From: Bradyrhizobium australiense
GTDB taxonomy: Bacteria; Pseudomonadota; Alphaproteobacteria; Rhizobiales; Xanthobacteraceae
Length of the DNA: 64,000 nucleotides
Reading direction: 5' to 3'
Assembly (NCBI RefSeq): GCF_013114825.1
Contig: NZ_JAAVLX010000007.1
Location: 558,001-622,000, forward strand
The notes under the pieces were generated by a model. The model saw only the letters and a list, made by a program, of their open reading frames with translations. It ran no database searches and was not told the origin of the DNA. The position numbers and the translations under genes were made by a program. Each line of letters opens with the position of its first letter. The stretch's first letter is position 1. Shown here piece by piece: positions 26,947-40,183 of this stretch.

Positions 26947-27030
26947 TCATTGCGAGCGAAGCGAAACCATCCATCTCGTCGCAACGGGAAGAGTGGCTTG
27001 CTTCGTCGCTTCCGCTCCTCGCAATGACGG
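26947..27030. repeat. imperfect palindrome of the 'gtcattgcgag' family in a divergent promoter
   Basis: ATTGCGAGCGAAGCGAA at the left and TCCGCTCCTCGCAATGACGG at the right are inverted copies. It lies between the LysR and TauE start regions, so it could affect their promoters. Two more copies occur at 40184 and 44838. Confidence 0.72.
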
Positions 27031-27113
27031 GGGAGGCAGCCTTCGCCTCCAGCGAAGGCTATCTCCGTAATCTCCAGATTGTGCCTGATACGCCGATAGG
27101 TCAATGTCCGCCC

Positions 27114-27866
27114 ATGTTCGATTCCATGCTCATTCTGATCGCGTTCGCGTTCCTGCTGGCCGGCTTCATCAAGGGCGTGATCGGGCTCGGCCTGCCGACG
27201 GTATCGATGGGCCTGCTCGCGGTGACGATGCCGCCGGGGCAAGCGATTGCGATCGTGATCGTGCCGGCGATCGTCACCAATATCTGGCAAACCTTCGGCG
27301 GCCCGTATTTGCGCGACATCATGCGGCGGCTGTGGCCGCTGATGGTCGGCACCGTCGCCGGGATCTGGCTGAACGCGGGACTATTGACCGGACCCTATGC
27401 GCCCTACGGCACTGTCGTTCTCGGCACGCTGCTGGTGATCTACGCGATCCTGGGTCTCAGCAAGCTGAACTTCAAGGTCACGCGTCGCGACGAGAAATGG
27501 ATCGGCGGCATCGTCGGCCTGATCACCGGCGTGGTGTCGGCCGCGACCGGCGTTCAGGTGATCCCGTCGATGCCTTATCTGCAGGCGATCGGCATGGAGA
27601 AGGACGAACTGGTACAGGCGCTCGGCGTGTTCTTTACCGTCGCCACGGTGGCGCTCGCCTTCAATCTCACCACCGCGGGCTTGCTAACGGTGGCGACCGC
27701 GCTGCCCGGCGCGATCGCGATGGTGGCGTCCTTTACCGGCATGTTCATCGGACAGGCGGTGCGCAATCGCATGCAGCCTGAAGTGTTCCGCCGCTGGTTC
27801 CTGATCGCGATGATCTTTCTGGGGCTCTATCTCACCGGCAGCGCTTTCGTGAAAATCCACGGTTGA
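27114..27866 (+). CDS. TauE/SafE family sulfite exporter-type permease
   Basis: The 250-residue protein has about seven or eight membrane helices and the TauE/SafE repeats: GFIKGVIGLGLPTVSMGLL near residue 17 and GLITGVVSAATGVQVIPSMPYLQAIG near 145. Members export or import sulfite or organosulfonates, or other anions. It faces the LysR regulator. The annotated start at 27114 (MFDSMLILIAFAF) removes a long extension into the repeat. It ends four bases before the converging LysE gene. Confidence 0.9.
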   Translation: MFDSMLILIAFAFLLAGFIKGVIGLGLPTVSMGLLAVTMPPGQAIAIVIVPAIVTNIWQTFGGPYLRDIMRRLWPLMVGTVAGIWLNAGLLTGPYAPYGTVVLGTLLVIYAILGLSKLNFKVTRRDEKWIGGIVGLITGVVSAATGVQVIPSMPYLQAIGMEKDELVQALGVFFTVATVALAFNLTTAGLLTVATALPGAIAMVASFTGMFIGQAVRNRMQPEVFRRWFLIAMIFLGLYLTGSAFVKIHG

Positions 27867-27870
27867 AGCA

Positions 27871-28515
27871 TCAGCGCGCCTCCAGCATCGCAACGCGGAT
27901 GCCGAGATAGACGAACAGCCCGCCGAGCGCGCGGTTGATCCAGGCCACCGCGCCGGCCGATTGCCGGATCCGGCCGGCGGCCCGGGATGCGAAGGCGGCG
28001 ATGCAAAAGCACCACAACGTGCCGCTGGTGATGAAGATCAGGCCGAGCATCAGGAAGGCCAGCGTCTTGTGGGTAGATTCCGCCGCCACGAATTGCGGCA
28101 GGAACGCCAGGAAGAACAGCGCCACCTTCGGATTGAGCACGTTGGTCAGGGCGCCCTGCCAGAACACGCGGGCAAGTGACGTCTCGTTGCCTGCCACGGC
28201 CGCCTCCACCAGCGGGCGCGAACGCGATAGCAGCATCTGGACACCGGTAAACAACAGATAGGCGGCGCCGACCCATTTCAGCACCGCAAAGGCTGCGGAT
28301 GAGGCCATCAACAGCGCCGACAGGCCGATGGCGGCGCCGAACACGTGAACGAGACAGCCGACGCTGATCCCGGTCGCCGCCGCCGCCCCGCCGCGCCATC
28401 CGAACTGGATGCTGCGGCCGATAATATAGGCCGTGTCCGGCCCCGGGGTGATGTTGAGCAGCAGCCCCGAGAGGATGAACAGCCAGAGTTGGTGAATGCC
28501 GAGCGTCTCTGTCAT
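27871..28515 (-). CDS. LysE/RhtB family amino-acid exporter
   Basis: This 214-residue protein has the LysE/RhtB topology with five or six helices and the signature LSGLLLNITPGPDTAYIIGRS near residue 15 and GALTNVLNPKVALFFLAFLPQF near 120. It exports amino acids or related solutes across the inner membrane. It is convergent with the TauE gene. The substrate cannot be told. Confidence 0.9.
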   Translation of the reverse strand: MTETLGIHQLWLFILSGLLLNITPGPDTAYIIGRSIQFGWRGGAAAATGISVGCLVHVFGAAIGLSALLMASSAAFAVLKWVGAAYLLFTGVQMLLSRSRPLVEAAVAGNETSLARVFWQGALTNVLNPKVALFFLAFLPQFVAAESTHKTLAFLMLGLIFITSGTLWCFCIAAFASRAAGRIRQSAGAVAWINRALGGLFVYLGIRVAMLEAR

Positions 28516-28702
28516 TTTTTGGCGGTTCCCTTCGCCCCCTCAGTCCTATGGCGCGCATGCCAATCCCTGAGGGATTGCAGTACTATCATGAGCAAATCAG
28601 GCTTCCTCCAGATTGCGCATACCTTATAAACATTGGAATTGGTTGGCCGACCGCGTAGTGGTTATCCTGCCTATTCCGGTGCCATTGGGGATATAGTGGG
28701 AA

Positions 28703-30514
28703 ATGGAGAGACGCCTGGCAGCCATTGTCTGCGCTGACGTCGCCGGCTATTCCCGAATGATGGGGGCCGACGAGGCGGGGACGCACGCCACGTTCAAGGC
28801 CCATCGAAGCGCGATCTATCCGCTCATCCTCAATCATGGCGGCCGCCTGGTGAAGAACACCGGCGACGGCTTCCTCCTGGAATTTCCGTCTATCGTCGGC
28901 GCCATCGAGGCCGCGGTCGCGATGCAGATGGTGATGGCGGAACGCAACGAACACCTGCCCGCCGATCGCGCCATGCAGTTTCGCATGGGAATCCACATGG
29001 GTGACGTGATGGCCGACGAGGACGAGGTGTTCGGTGACGACGTCAACATCGCGGTCCGCCTCGAATCGGTTGCCGCTCCCGGCGGGGTGGCGGTTTCGGG
29101 CAAGGCCTGTCATGAGGCCGGCAAGCGCCTCAGCGTCACGTTCGTCGATGCCGGCCCCTACCGGTTCAAGAACATCGAGGAGCCGATCCATGTCTGGACC
29201 TGGCAGCCCGAGGGTGCCGGCAGCGGCCCGGCACGGAAAACCGTATCCGAGACAGCGGTTACCAACCTGCCTGCCCAATATCGCACCGCCATCGTGGGCG
29301 TGCTCCCATTCGCGAATTTGAGCGAGAGTGCTGACGAGTATTTTTCCGACGGGCTGACCGAGGACCTGATCCACGCGCTCTCGCTGCAATCATTCTACCG
29401 GGTGCTGGGCCGGAACTCGACGTTCTCGTTCAAGGGCAAGAACGTGAGCACGCGCCTGATCGCGCGCGAGATCGATGCCACCTACCTGATCCAGGGCTCG
29501 GTGCGGCGTGCCGCCCACAAGATTCGCGTCACCGCCGAGTTGATCGCTCCCGAAACCGGCGAACAATTGTGGACCGGCCGGTTCGATCGCGACATGGGCG
29601 ACCTGTTCGCGATGCAGGACGAGCTCACCACCAGCCTGTCCGCGGCGATCGCGGCCGAAATCTATCGGGCGGAAGCGTCCGCGCCGCCCCGCTCGACTTC
29701 GAACGACCTCACCGCATGGGATCGGTTCCTGAAGGGGCTGTCCTACTATTACCTGCAGACCAAGACAGATTTCGAAACCGCGATAGGCCTGTTCAGGGAA
29801 GCCATCGCGCTCGATCCGACGCTGTCGATCGCGCGCGCTTATCTCGCGACCATCCAGACCCAGGCCATCCATTTCGGTTGGATCAAGGGCACACGCGAAG
29901 TGTGGGACGGCGCGATGAGTCTTGCGGAGAGTAGCGTTCGGCTCGACCCTCGTTCGTCCTTTGCGTTTCAGATTCTCGCCTATCTGCACGCGCTTGAAGG
30001 GCATTACGAAGCTGCGATGGATGCCGCCAAGCGTGCGGTCGGCCTCAACCCCTACGACATGGGCGCCCGCGGCGTGCTGGGCGTGTGTCATCTCTACAGC
30101 GGCGAACACCGGCCCGCCGTCGAATTGTTTACGATGGCCGCGCAGCGCGGCAACAGCGACCCCCGATACCAATTTGCGGCGTTCAACGCGTTCAGCCATT
30201 ACCTGCTCGGTCAATACGATGCCTCGCTGTCATGGGCCCGCGAGGCTCTATACGCCAATCCCAATCATCTGCAGGCGCTCGCGATACGGGCGGCGGCGCT
30301 TGCCCAGTTGGGACGAGCCGCCGAAGCAGCCAACGCTACTGAGATCCTGCTCGGCAACTATCCGACACTGACCGTCGAGCGGTTTTTGCGGAATTTTAAC
30401 TGGAAGGTCCCGGCCGACATCGCTCATTTCCGCGACGGACTTTTGAAGGCCGGCATCCCCTTCAGCAAATTGACGCTGGTGGAATCCTCGCCAAAGCTCG
30501 CCGCGGATTCCTGA
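28703..30514 (+). CDS. class III adenylate/guanylate cyclase with TolB-like and TPR domains, second copy
   Basis: The 603-residue protein has the same architecture as the gene at 18169: cyclase domain at about 1-170 (metal Asp in VCADVAGYSRMM and NTGDGFLLEF; FGDDVNIAVRLES), TolB-like domain at about 190-320 (AIVGVLPFANLSESADEYFSDGLTEDL) and TPR helices at 330-590 (ALDPTLSIARAYLATI; GLNPYDMGARGVLGV). There is no membrane segment. The start follows TGGGA. It stands alone between two intergenic gaps, so it is probably a single transcription unit. Confidence 0.88.
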   Translation: MERRLAAIVCADVAGYSRMMGADEAGTHATFKAHRSAIYPLILNHGGRLVKNTGDGFLLEFPSIVGAIEAAVAMQMVMAERNEHLPADRAMQFRMGIHMGDVMADEDEVFGDDVNIAVRLESVAAPGGVAVSGKACHEAGKRLSVTFVDAGPYRFKNIEEPIHVWTWQPEGAGSGPARKTVSETAVTNLPAQYRTAIVGVLPFANLSESADEYFSDGLTEDLIHALSLQSFYRVLGRNSTFSFKGKNVSTRLIAREIDATYLIQGSVRRAAHKIRVTAELIAPETGEQLWTGRFDRDMGDLFAMQDELTTSLSAAIAAEIYRAEASAPPRSTSNDLTAWDRFLKGLSYYYLQTKTDFETAIGLFREAIALDPTLSIARAYLATIQTQAIHFGWIKGTREVWDGAMSLAESSVRLDPRSSFAFQILAYLHALEGHYEAAMDAAKRAVGLNPYDMGARGVLGVCHLYSGEHRPAVELFTMAAQRGNSDPRYQFAAFNAFSHYLLGQYDASLSWAREALYANPNHLQALAIRAAALAQLGRAAEAANATEILLGNYPTLTVERFLRNFNWKVPADIAHFRDGLLKAGIPFSKLTLVESSPKLAADS

Positions 30515-30670
30515 GCGTGTGTAAGCTGGTCGATTGACACGGCGTCGAATTCCGCCAAGACTGGCGTACACCCTGAAGTAGCGCGCCGCCAACTTCTTTT
30601 TCAAGATCGTCATCCGCATCGCATTGAAGGCGGACCGTTTCCATACTTTGCGCCTTTGAGGATTGAAGCC

Positions 30671-31312
30671 ATGTCCGATAGCCCCATTGCGGGGATTCCC
30701 GTTTCACCCAATAATCCGTGCCCGTTCCTGCGTGCCTTGGTCGCCAACGGCTATGTCGAGGGCCACGTCGTGCCGCTTTCGCAACTGTCCGAAATGATCG
30801 GTTTCGCAAGCGGCGAAACCGGCTTACAGCAAAAGAAGGTGCGGATAGAAGCCTGGATGGTGGCCGTCATTGCGAACGGCCTCGGGCCGGCGCGCGTATT
30901 GAAGAGCGCGACCTCCGGCGCCGTGCTCGACGAACTGCGCAACGGCCCGCTCGACAAGCGTGGCGGCGGTTCGCGCATTCTCGATGCCGATGCGAAGGTT
31001 CACGAAGACCAAATCGAACGGCTCGCCAGCTTCGGCAAGCACTGCAAGGACCCGGCACGGGGCATCGAGATCGGGCTGACGGCGAAGGAGATCGAAACCT
31101 TCATGGCAGCCAATATCAAGCGCGACGGCGACGCGGCGCGCTGGTACTTCCCGATCCTGATGAAGGGCGAATGGCCGATCCTGCTGAAAATCCTCGGCAA
31201 GGGCGAAGGCGAGGCGCGCTACCTCAGCGTAGCCGAGGTCAGGACGCTGTTCGTCGAGCGGCGTTTGCCCGAGCGGATCACGGCACGGCTGCCGAAGCCG
31301 GCGGCTGCCTGA
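30671..31312 (+). CDS. protein of unknown function with a PCP motif like heme-thiolate peroxidases
   Basis: The 213-residue cytoplasmic protein has near its start NNPCPFLRALVANGYV, which resembles the PCP-x-L-x-x-L-x-N-G region in the family-2 peroxidases (chloroperoxidase/unspecific peroxygenase), where the Cys ligates heme. Other family motifs are not evident: the expected acid-base Glu region is not clearly present. Residues 170-200 (GEARYLSVAEVRTLFVERRLPERI) look like a typical peroxidase C-terminal segment. The call is an analogy only. The ATG is 15 bases inside a longer open frame. Confidence 0.65.
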   Translation: MSDSPIAGIPVSPNNPCPFLRALVANGYVEGHVVPLSQLSEMIGFASGETGLQQKKVRIEAWMVAVIANGLGPARVLKSATSGAVLDELRNGPLDKRGGGSRILDADAKVHEDQIERLASFGKHCKDPARGIEIGLTAKEIETFMAANIKRDGDAARWYFPILMKGEWPILLKILGKGEGEARYLSVAEVRTLFVERRLPERITARLPKPAAA

Positions 31313-31328
31313 AGCCCAGAAGCTCCGC

Positions 31329-31458
31329 TGTGTCCCGGACACGGCGCAGCGCATAGCGGTGCGCCGCAGAGCCGGGACCAACTGCGGCACGGTATGACCC
31401 CGGATCAGCAGCGCACCACGCCGCTAGCGCGGCACGCTGCGCAGCATCCGGGGAACGC
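31329..31458. repeat. intergenic imperfect palindrome with GTCCCGG...CCGGGAC arms
   Basis: The region between the two genes holds GTGTCCCGGACACGGCGCAG, GCGCCGCAGAGCCGGGACC and a second arm ATGACCCCGGATCAGCAG with a CATCCGGGGAA end. It is a long inverted-repeat element of the intergenic class found elsewhere in this window. Confidence 0.6.
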
Positions 31459-31477
31459 GAGCGGATACAAAAAGCAA

Positions 31478-32425
31478 TCACTTGAACAACGGCGTGCCCG
31501 GCACAAAAGCATCGAACGCCGCCCAGAATTGCGCGCGGTAGCGGTCCTGCTCCTGCAGGATCTCGTGCTTGGAGCCTGCGATCACCAGATGCGAGCCGGC
31601 GCGCAGGTGATAGGCGAATTCCTCGATCGCCGCCGTTGAAACGATGGTGTCGTTGCTGGCGGCCAGCATCAGGATCGGCTGACGGATCTCGGACGGGTAG
31701 TTCACGCCGCGAAAGGTATGCATTGCCCTGAACGCGGTATCGGCCCAGGCGACCGTCGGCGAGCCGATGCCGAGCGTCGGGTCTTCTTCCAGAATCGCCG
31801 CGTTGCGGGCGTAGCGTACGGGGTCGCTGGTGAAGGGATTGTTGATAAAGGATTCCGTTCCGGTCAGCGCATCGCCGCCGCCGGGCACGTAGCGGCCGCC
31901 CTGCCCCATCAGCCGCATGATCCGAAGCAGCGCCCGCGTCGGCAACGACGTCGTGCGCCCCGGCAGGTCGATCATCGGCGCCGACAGCACCATGCGGTCG
32001 AACCAGCGTTTTCCCGCATGCGCCACCCGCAGCATGACCGCGCCGCCCATCGAATGCGCCAGCGCGAAATGGGGCGGCGGACAATCCGGCAGCACCACCT
32101 GCTGCACGAAGGTCTCGACGTCGATCTCGAAGTCGGAGAAGTCGCGGACATAGCCCTTGCGCGGATCGCGCAGGCGGCGCGACGAATGCCCCTGACCGCG
32201 CCAGTCGATCATCGCCACCGCAAATCCGCGATCGCGCAAGTCGCGCACCGTCTCGAAATATTTTTCGATCTGCTCGCTGCGCCCGGTGAAGACGCAGACG
32301 GTGCCCTTGCGCCCCGCCGGCGCCGCCCAGCGCGCGAACCTTAGTTCCGCGCCATCCGGGGTCTTGATGGTGCCCGAGACGACGTCCTCCGGAACCGGAT
32401 TGGCAGGGATCGAGACGAGCGTCAT
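31478..32425 (-). CDS. alpha/beta hydrolase, lysophospholipase-like
   Basis: The 315-residue protein has an alpha/beta hydrolase fold with the nucleophile elbow AHSMGG near residue 122, the acid in AASNDTIVS near 258, and His in AGSKHEIL near 287. It resembles monoacylglycerol lipase/PldB-type lysophospholipases. There is no signal peptide, so it acts in the cytoplasm. It is a single gene facing the hsp20 promoter region. Confidence 0.88.
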   Translation of the reverse strand: MTLVSIPANPVPEDVVSGTIKTPDGAELRFARWAAPAGRKGTVCVFTGRSEQIEKYFETVRDLRDRGFAVAMIDWRGQGHSSRRLRDPRKGYVRDFSDFEIDVETFVQQVVLPDCPPPHFALAHSMGGAVMLRVAHAGKRWFDRMVLSAPMIDLPGRTTSLPTRALLRIMRLMGQGGRYVPGGGDALTGTESFINNPFTSDPVRYARNAAILEEDPTLGIGSPTVAWADTAFRAMHTFRGVNYPSEIRQPILMLAASNDTIVSTAAIEEFAYHLRAGSHLVIAGSKHEILQEQDRYRAQFWAAFDAFVPGTPLFK

Positions 32426-32498
32426 GAGGGGAACCGGCTAGTAAGGAGGGACTGGAAATCAAGTCGGGAGGCGTCAAAAATGGCTCTATTTGGCCCCT

Positions 32499-32526
32499 CT
32501 TGAACGCCGTTTCACCCCTCCCATAT
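32499..32526 (+). promoter_or_regulatory. RpoH (sigma32)-like promoter of hsp20
   Basis: CTTGAA (32499-32504) and TCCCATAT (32519-32526) are 14 bases apart and match the sigma32 pattern CTTGAAA...CCCCATnT. Transcription should start near 32533, just at the first hairpin of the leader described next. Confidence 0.6.
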
Positions 32527-32532
32527 CATCTC

Positions 32533-32643
32533 CGTGCAGGCCGCTACCAGTGTTTCGGAACCGAAACCTGAGGCTGCACAAGACTAAGCCCGGCCCGATG
32601 GCGGGCGGGTAATTGCAACAGTCGCTCAATGGAGGACTATCCT
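32533..32643 (+). ncRNA. ROSE-like RNA thermometer leader of hsp20
   Basis: The leader has three hairpins: 32536-32577 (GCAGgCC...GGCTGC enclosing CAG-TTTCGG-AA-CCGAAA-CTG), 32588-32610 (CCCGgCCCG-ATGG-CGGGCGGG) and 32620-32638 (AGTCGCT-CAATGG-AGGACT). In the last, UCGCU pairs with AGGA of the ribosome-binding site with one bulged G. This is the U(U/C)GCU-against-SD arrangement of ROSE thermometers, known in front of rhizobial small heat-shock genes. Heating would melt the weak pairing and expose GGAGGA, seven bases before the ATG. Confidence 0.72.
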
Positions 32644-33111
32644 ATGCGTACCTACGATCTCACCCCGTTTTATCGTTCCACCGTCGGCTTCGACCGCTTC
32701 TTCAACCTGCTCGATCAGGTGACGTCTGACGGCAGCCCCGGTTATCCGCCCTACAACATCGAGCGCACCGGCGAGAACGCCTACCGCATCAGCGTTGCGG
32801 TCTCCGGCTTCTCGCAAGGTGAGCTTTCGATCGTCGCGAAAGAAAACACGCTGACGATCAAGGGCGAGAAAACCGCCAACGAGAATGGCAAGGACAAATC
32901 CGAAGTGCTCTACCGCGGCATCGCCGCGCGCGCCTTCGAGCGCGTCTTCCAGCTTGCCGATTTCGTGCAGGTGAAGAACGCTTCGCTCGAGAACGGTCTG
33001 CTGCACGTCGATCTCGTGCGCGAGATCCCCGAGGCCAAGAAGCCGCGCAGCATTCCGATCAACTCGAGCGCGCAGGCTCCGCAGGTGGTCGACGCTTCCG
33101 TCGCCGCGTAA
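32644..33111 (+). CDS. small heat-shock protein, Hsp20/alpha-crystallin family
   Basis: The 155-residue protein (MRTYDLTPFYRSTVGFDRFFNLLD) has an N-terminal arm, an alpha-crystallin domain at about 40-135 (NIERTGENAYRISVAVSGFSQGELSI ... SLENGLLHVDLVRE) and a C-terminal IPI-type anchor (RSIPINSS). It binds unfolding proteins in the cytoplasm during heat. The start at 32644 follows GGAGGA and is preferred over an in-frame codon at 32629. The gene is controlled by the RpoH-like promoter and ROSE-like leader, and a strong terminator follows at 33149. Confidence 0.95.
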   Translation: MRTYDLTPFYRSTVGFDRFFNLLDQVTSDGSPGYPPYNIERTGENAYRISVAVSGFSQGELSIVAKENTLTIKGEKTANENGKDKSEVLYRGIAARAFERVFQLADFVQVKNASLENGLLHVDLVREIPEAKKPRSIPINSSAQAPQVVDASVAA

Positions 33112-33148
33112 CGCAGCGAGGCTTTCGGCCGATATTGGCTGACGCGAA

Positions 33149-33176
33149 AACGCCCCGGGAAACCGGGGCGTTTTTT
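33149..33176 (+). terminator. Rho-independent terminator of hsp20
   Basis: Stem AACGCCCCGG/CCGGGGCGTT with a GAAA tetraloop, followed by a run of T. This is one of the cleanest terminators in the window. Confidence 0.92.
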
Positions 33177-33305
33177 GTGCGCGCAACCCAGATCCGCATT
33201 TTCGCGAGGCCTCGCGCGGGTCACGTCGGCGTGACAGCGGTAACGATGCCACCGCCTTCGTCGAAATTCGAAGCGGGCCGGGACACATGAATGTGGAGCA
33301 GATCG

Positions 33306-34073
33306 ATGAAGATGTTGCGAACACTGACAATCATTGCCGGTGTCCTTGCCGGATCGCTCGGCGCACAAGCGGCGCAGGCCGCGGCACCGGTCAAAGTGAA
33401 AAATGTCGTGCTGGTGCACGGCGCGTGGGCCGACGGCTCGAGTTGGTCGGAAGTCATTCCGCGGCTGCAGGCCGCGGGGCTTCACGTCACCGCAGTTCAG
33501 AATCCGCTGACCTCGCTGAACGATTCCGTGGCTGCAACGCGCCGGGCGTTGGCGCAGCAGGACGGTCCGACCGTGCTGGTGGCGCATTCCTGGGGCGGCA
33601 CCGTGATCAGCGAAGTAGGCACCGACCCGAAGGTCACGGGGCTGGTCTATATCGCGGCGCGCGCGCCCGATGCGGGCGAGGATTTCGTCGCGCTTTCGCA
33701 GAAGTTTCCGGCCGGTCCGGCGCGCGCCGGCGTCCAGGAACATAATGGTTTCACTACGTTGTCCGAGGACGCGTTCCTGAAATATTTTGCAAATGGGGTC
33801 GACCCCAAGACCGCGAAAGTTCTCTACGCCGTGCAGTGGCCGACCGCGACTTCCATCTTCGCCGGCCTCACCACCGCAGCCGCCTGGCGCAGCAAGCCGA
33901 GCTGGTACGCCGTGTCGAAGCAGGACTACACCATCAATCCCGATCTCGAGCGATTTCTGGCCAAGCGGATGAATGCCACGACGGTCGAACTGGAGGCCGG
34001 CCACCTGTCGCTCGTCTCACAGCCGGACAAGGTCGCCGATCTCATCCTGGCCGCCGCCCGCCAGCACGAATAA
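33306..34073 (+). CDS. secreted alpha/beta hydrolase
   Basis: The 255-residue protein has a signal peptide (MKMLRTLTIIAGVLAGSLGAQAAQA) and an alpha/beta hydrolase domain with the oxyanion motif HGAWADGSSW near residue 40, the nucleophile elbow AHSWGG near 94 and a catalytic His in EAGHLSL near 232. It should be periplasmic and act on small esters or lactones; it resembles the HGAWxDG group of hydrolases. The start at 33306 has GGAG upstream. It ends in a hairpin with TTTTT at 34086-34104. Confidence 0.88.
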   Translation: MKMLRTLTIIAGVLAGSLGAQAAQAAAPVKVKNVVLVHGAWADGSSWSEVIPRLQAAGLHVTAVQNPLTSLNDSVAATRRALAQQDGPTVLVAHSWGGTVISEVGTDPKVTGLVYIAARAPDAGEDFVALSQKFPAGPARAGVQEHNGFTTLSEDAFLKYFANGVDPKTAKVLYAVQWPTATSIFAGLTTAAAWRSKPSWYAVSKQDYTINPDLERFLAKRMNATTVELEAGHLSLVSQPDKVADLILAAARQHE

Positions 34074-34085
34074 TCCGCCAAAAGC

Positions 34086-34104
34086 GCCCCGGGGGTGTTT
34101 TTAT
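34086..34104 (+). terminator. probable terminator of the secreted hydrolase gene
   Basis: A short GC stem (CGCCC/GGGTG with one G.T pair) followed by TTTTTATT, 14 bases after the stop codon. Confidence 0.55.
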
Positions 34105-34110
34105 TGGTGC

Positions 34111-34198
34111 GTAGCCCGGATGGAGCGAAGCGCACTCCGGTGTCTTTCGCGAGCGGATAAGGTCATCCCGGATTGCGCTGCGCGCCATCCGGGCTACG
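34111..34198. repeat. intergenic palindrome of the 'gtagcccggat' family
   Basis: GTAGCCCGGATGGAGCGAAG at the left and GCGCGCCATCCGGGCTAC at the right are inverted copies that frame an A/T-poor centre. A related copy lies at 50099-50176. This type of element is common in Bradyrhizobium intergenic DNA. Confidence 0.7.
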
Positions 34199-34212
34199 GC
34201 GCTACCCGCATC

Positions 34213-34953
34213 TCACTCCAGCCCCTGCACGTCAGGCATGTCCTGCGTCGGCGCAATCTGCGGGGCGGGCTTGGCCGGGACCGAACCCGTCACCGCCGGT
34301 GAAGCCGCAGCCTGAACCTCGGTCGGCTTCGGCGCAGGTGCCGCAGCCTGCTGGGCCGGCGCCGGCGCAGGCTTTGTGGCGATCGGACTGGCCTTCGGCA
34401 CCGGCACGGTGCGACTAGCCAAACGGGAGGCCGGCCGCTGCGGCCGCGCCGCGGCCTGGACATTGGCCGGCGGGGCCGGCGCATGGGCCTGCGACGGCGG
34501 AGCCGCAGAGGGCCCGTGGAGAGCGCTCTGGTCTTCGTAGAAATTGTCACCCATGCGATAGGACGGCACGAAGCGAATAATCCGGCCGTTGCGTGCGTCG
34601 ATCACGAGCCGGCCGTCCTCGCCGCCGCGGTCGATCGCCGCGATCGTGTAAACGAAGCCGCGCAACCTCGGGATACCGAGCGGCGAGAACCCATTGTCGC
34701 GCAGCACCGAATAGACTTCCGTCGACGGCAACAGTCCCGGACCGTATCCGTACTGCGGCGCGGCTCCGTAGCGCGGCCCGGGCTCGTCGTACGGCCCGGG
34801 GGCCGGCTGCGGCACCGCCGCATAGGGGGCGTCGAAATCCGATGCCGCCGCGTATGGCGAGCGCCCGATCTCATAGGGCCCGGGCACCTGCGCCTGCGCG
34901 CCGCCCGCCAGAAGGACCAGTCCCGCCGCCAAAGATCCCGTGAACAACTTCAT
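34213..34953 (-). CDS. secreted proline/alanine-rich protein of unknown function
   Basis: The 246-residue protein has a signal peptide (MKLFTGSLAAGLVLLAGGAQA) and a Pro/Tyr/Gly-rich N-terminal segment. A short folded segment follows (STEVYSVLRDNGFSPLGIPRLRGFVYTIAAIDRGG, then LVIDARNGRIIRFVP), which looks like a PepSY-type or related small domain. The second half is a low-complexity Pro/Ala/Gln tail (residues 155-246). It is periplasmic or attached to the cell surface. No firm family. Confidence 0.85.
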   Translation of the reverse strand: MKLFTGSLAAGLVLLAGGAQAQVPGPYEIGRSPYAAASDFDAPYAAVPQPAPGPYDEPGPRYGAAPQYGYGPGLLPSTEVYSVLRDNGFSPLGIPRLRGFVYTIAAIDRGGEDGRLVIDARNGRIIRFVPSYRMGDNFYEDQSALHGPSAAPPSQAHAPAPPANVQAAARPQRPASRLASRTVPVPKASPIATKPAPAPAQQAAAPAPKPTEVQAAASPAVTGSVPAKPAPQIAPTQDMPDVQGLE

Positions 34954-35437
34954 TGTCGAAAGCTCCTGTAAGCCCCGCAGCCGCCAGACCGTAGCGGAAG
35001 CATTTTTGCTCGCTCGTCTGCCGGCCCAGGATCGAATTTCATTGGGAAATCCGGCGGTCCTTGGGCCGGATCGGGGCGCCGCTGCCGCAAACCCCGCGCG
35101 CGGTTATTTCCCCCGGGCCGCCAAGCGCCGATGCGCATGCGGGCGAGGACTTTCACGCGCTTGTGTGATAAAGAAAAATTTGGCATGGTCGAAGTTAGGA
35201 CAGCATCGCTGTCTCAATTGCGGGGCGGTCCCGGCACAGGGATTGCAACGAAACCGTGGCGCTACGAGCTCCAGGGCAGTGCAGGCAAGGCCGTTCATCA
35301 GGGACGTTGAACGGGAAGGCCTGAATTTAAGAAATTGCGGCTCGCGGCGGACGAGCGGTGGCCCGGTGGGTGCCGCAAGCGTCCAAGGTGCGCCGACGAT
35401 GCGGTGAGGCCCTTAGCCTTTTATTGAGAGGAATGAG
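34954..35437. other. intergenic region upstream of gltB
   Basis: This 484-base gap separates divergently transcribed genes. I looked for a sigma54 site, hairpins or a small gene before gltB and found none convincing; short open frames in it do not resemble proteins. It probably contains the gltB promoter. Confidence 0.45.
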
Positions 35438-40171
<4,734 letters not shown>

Positions 40172-40183
40172 TTACACGAGCCC

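Noticed and set aside
34940..35407. 155-codon frame upstream of gltB
   Set aside because: Product is Arg/Ala rich and resembles no protein; no ribosome-binding site of note.
35200..35437. Possible sigma54 promoter before gltB
   Set aside because: No TGGCAC-N5-TTGC match was found; only a loose TTGGCA occurs.
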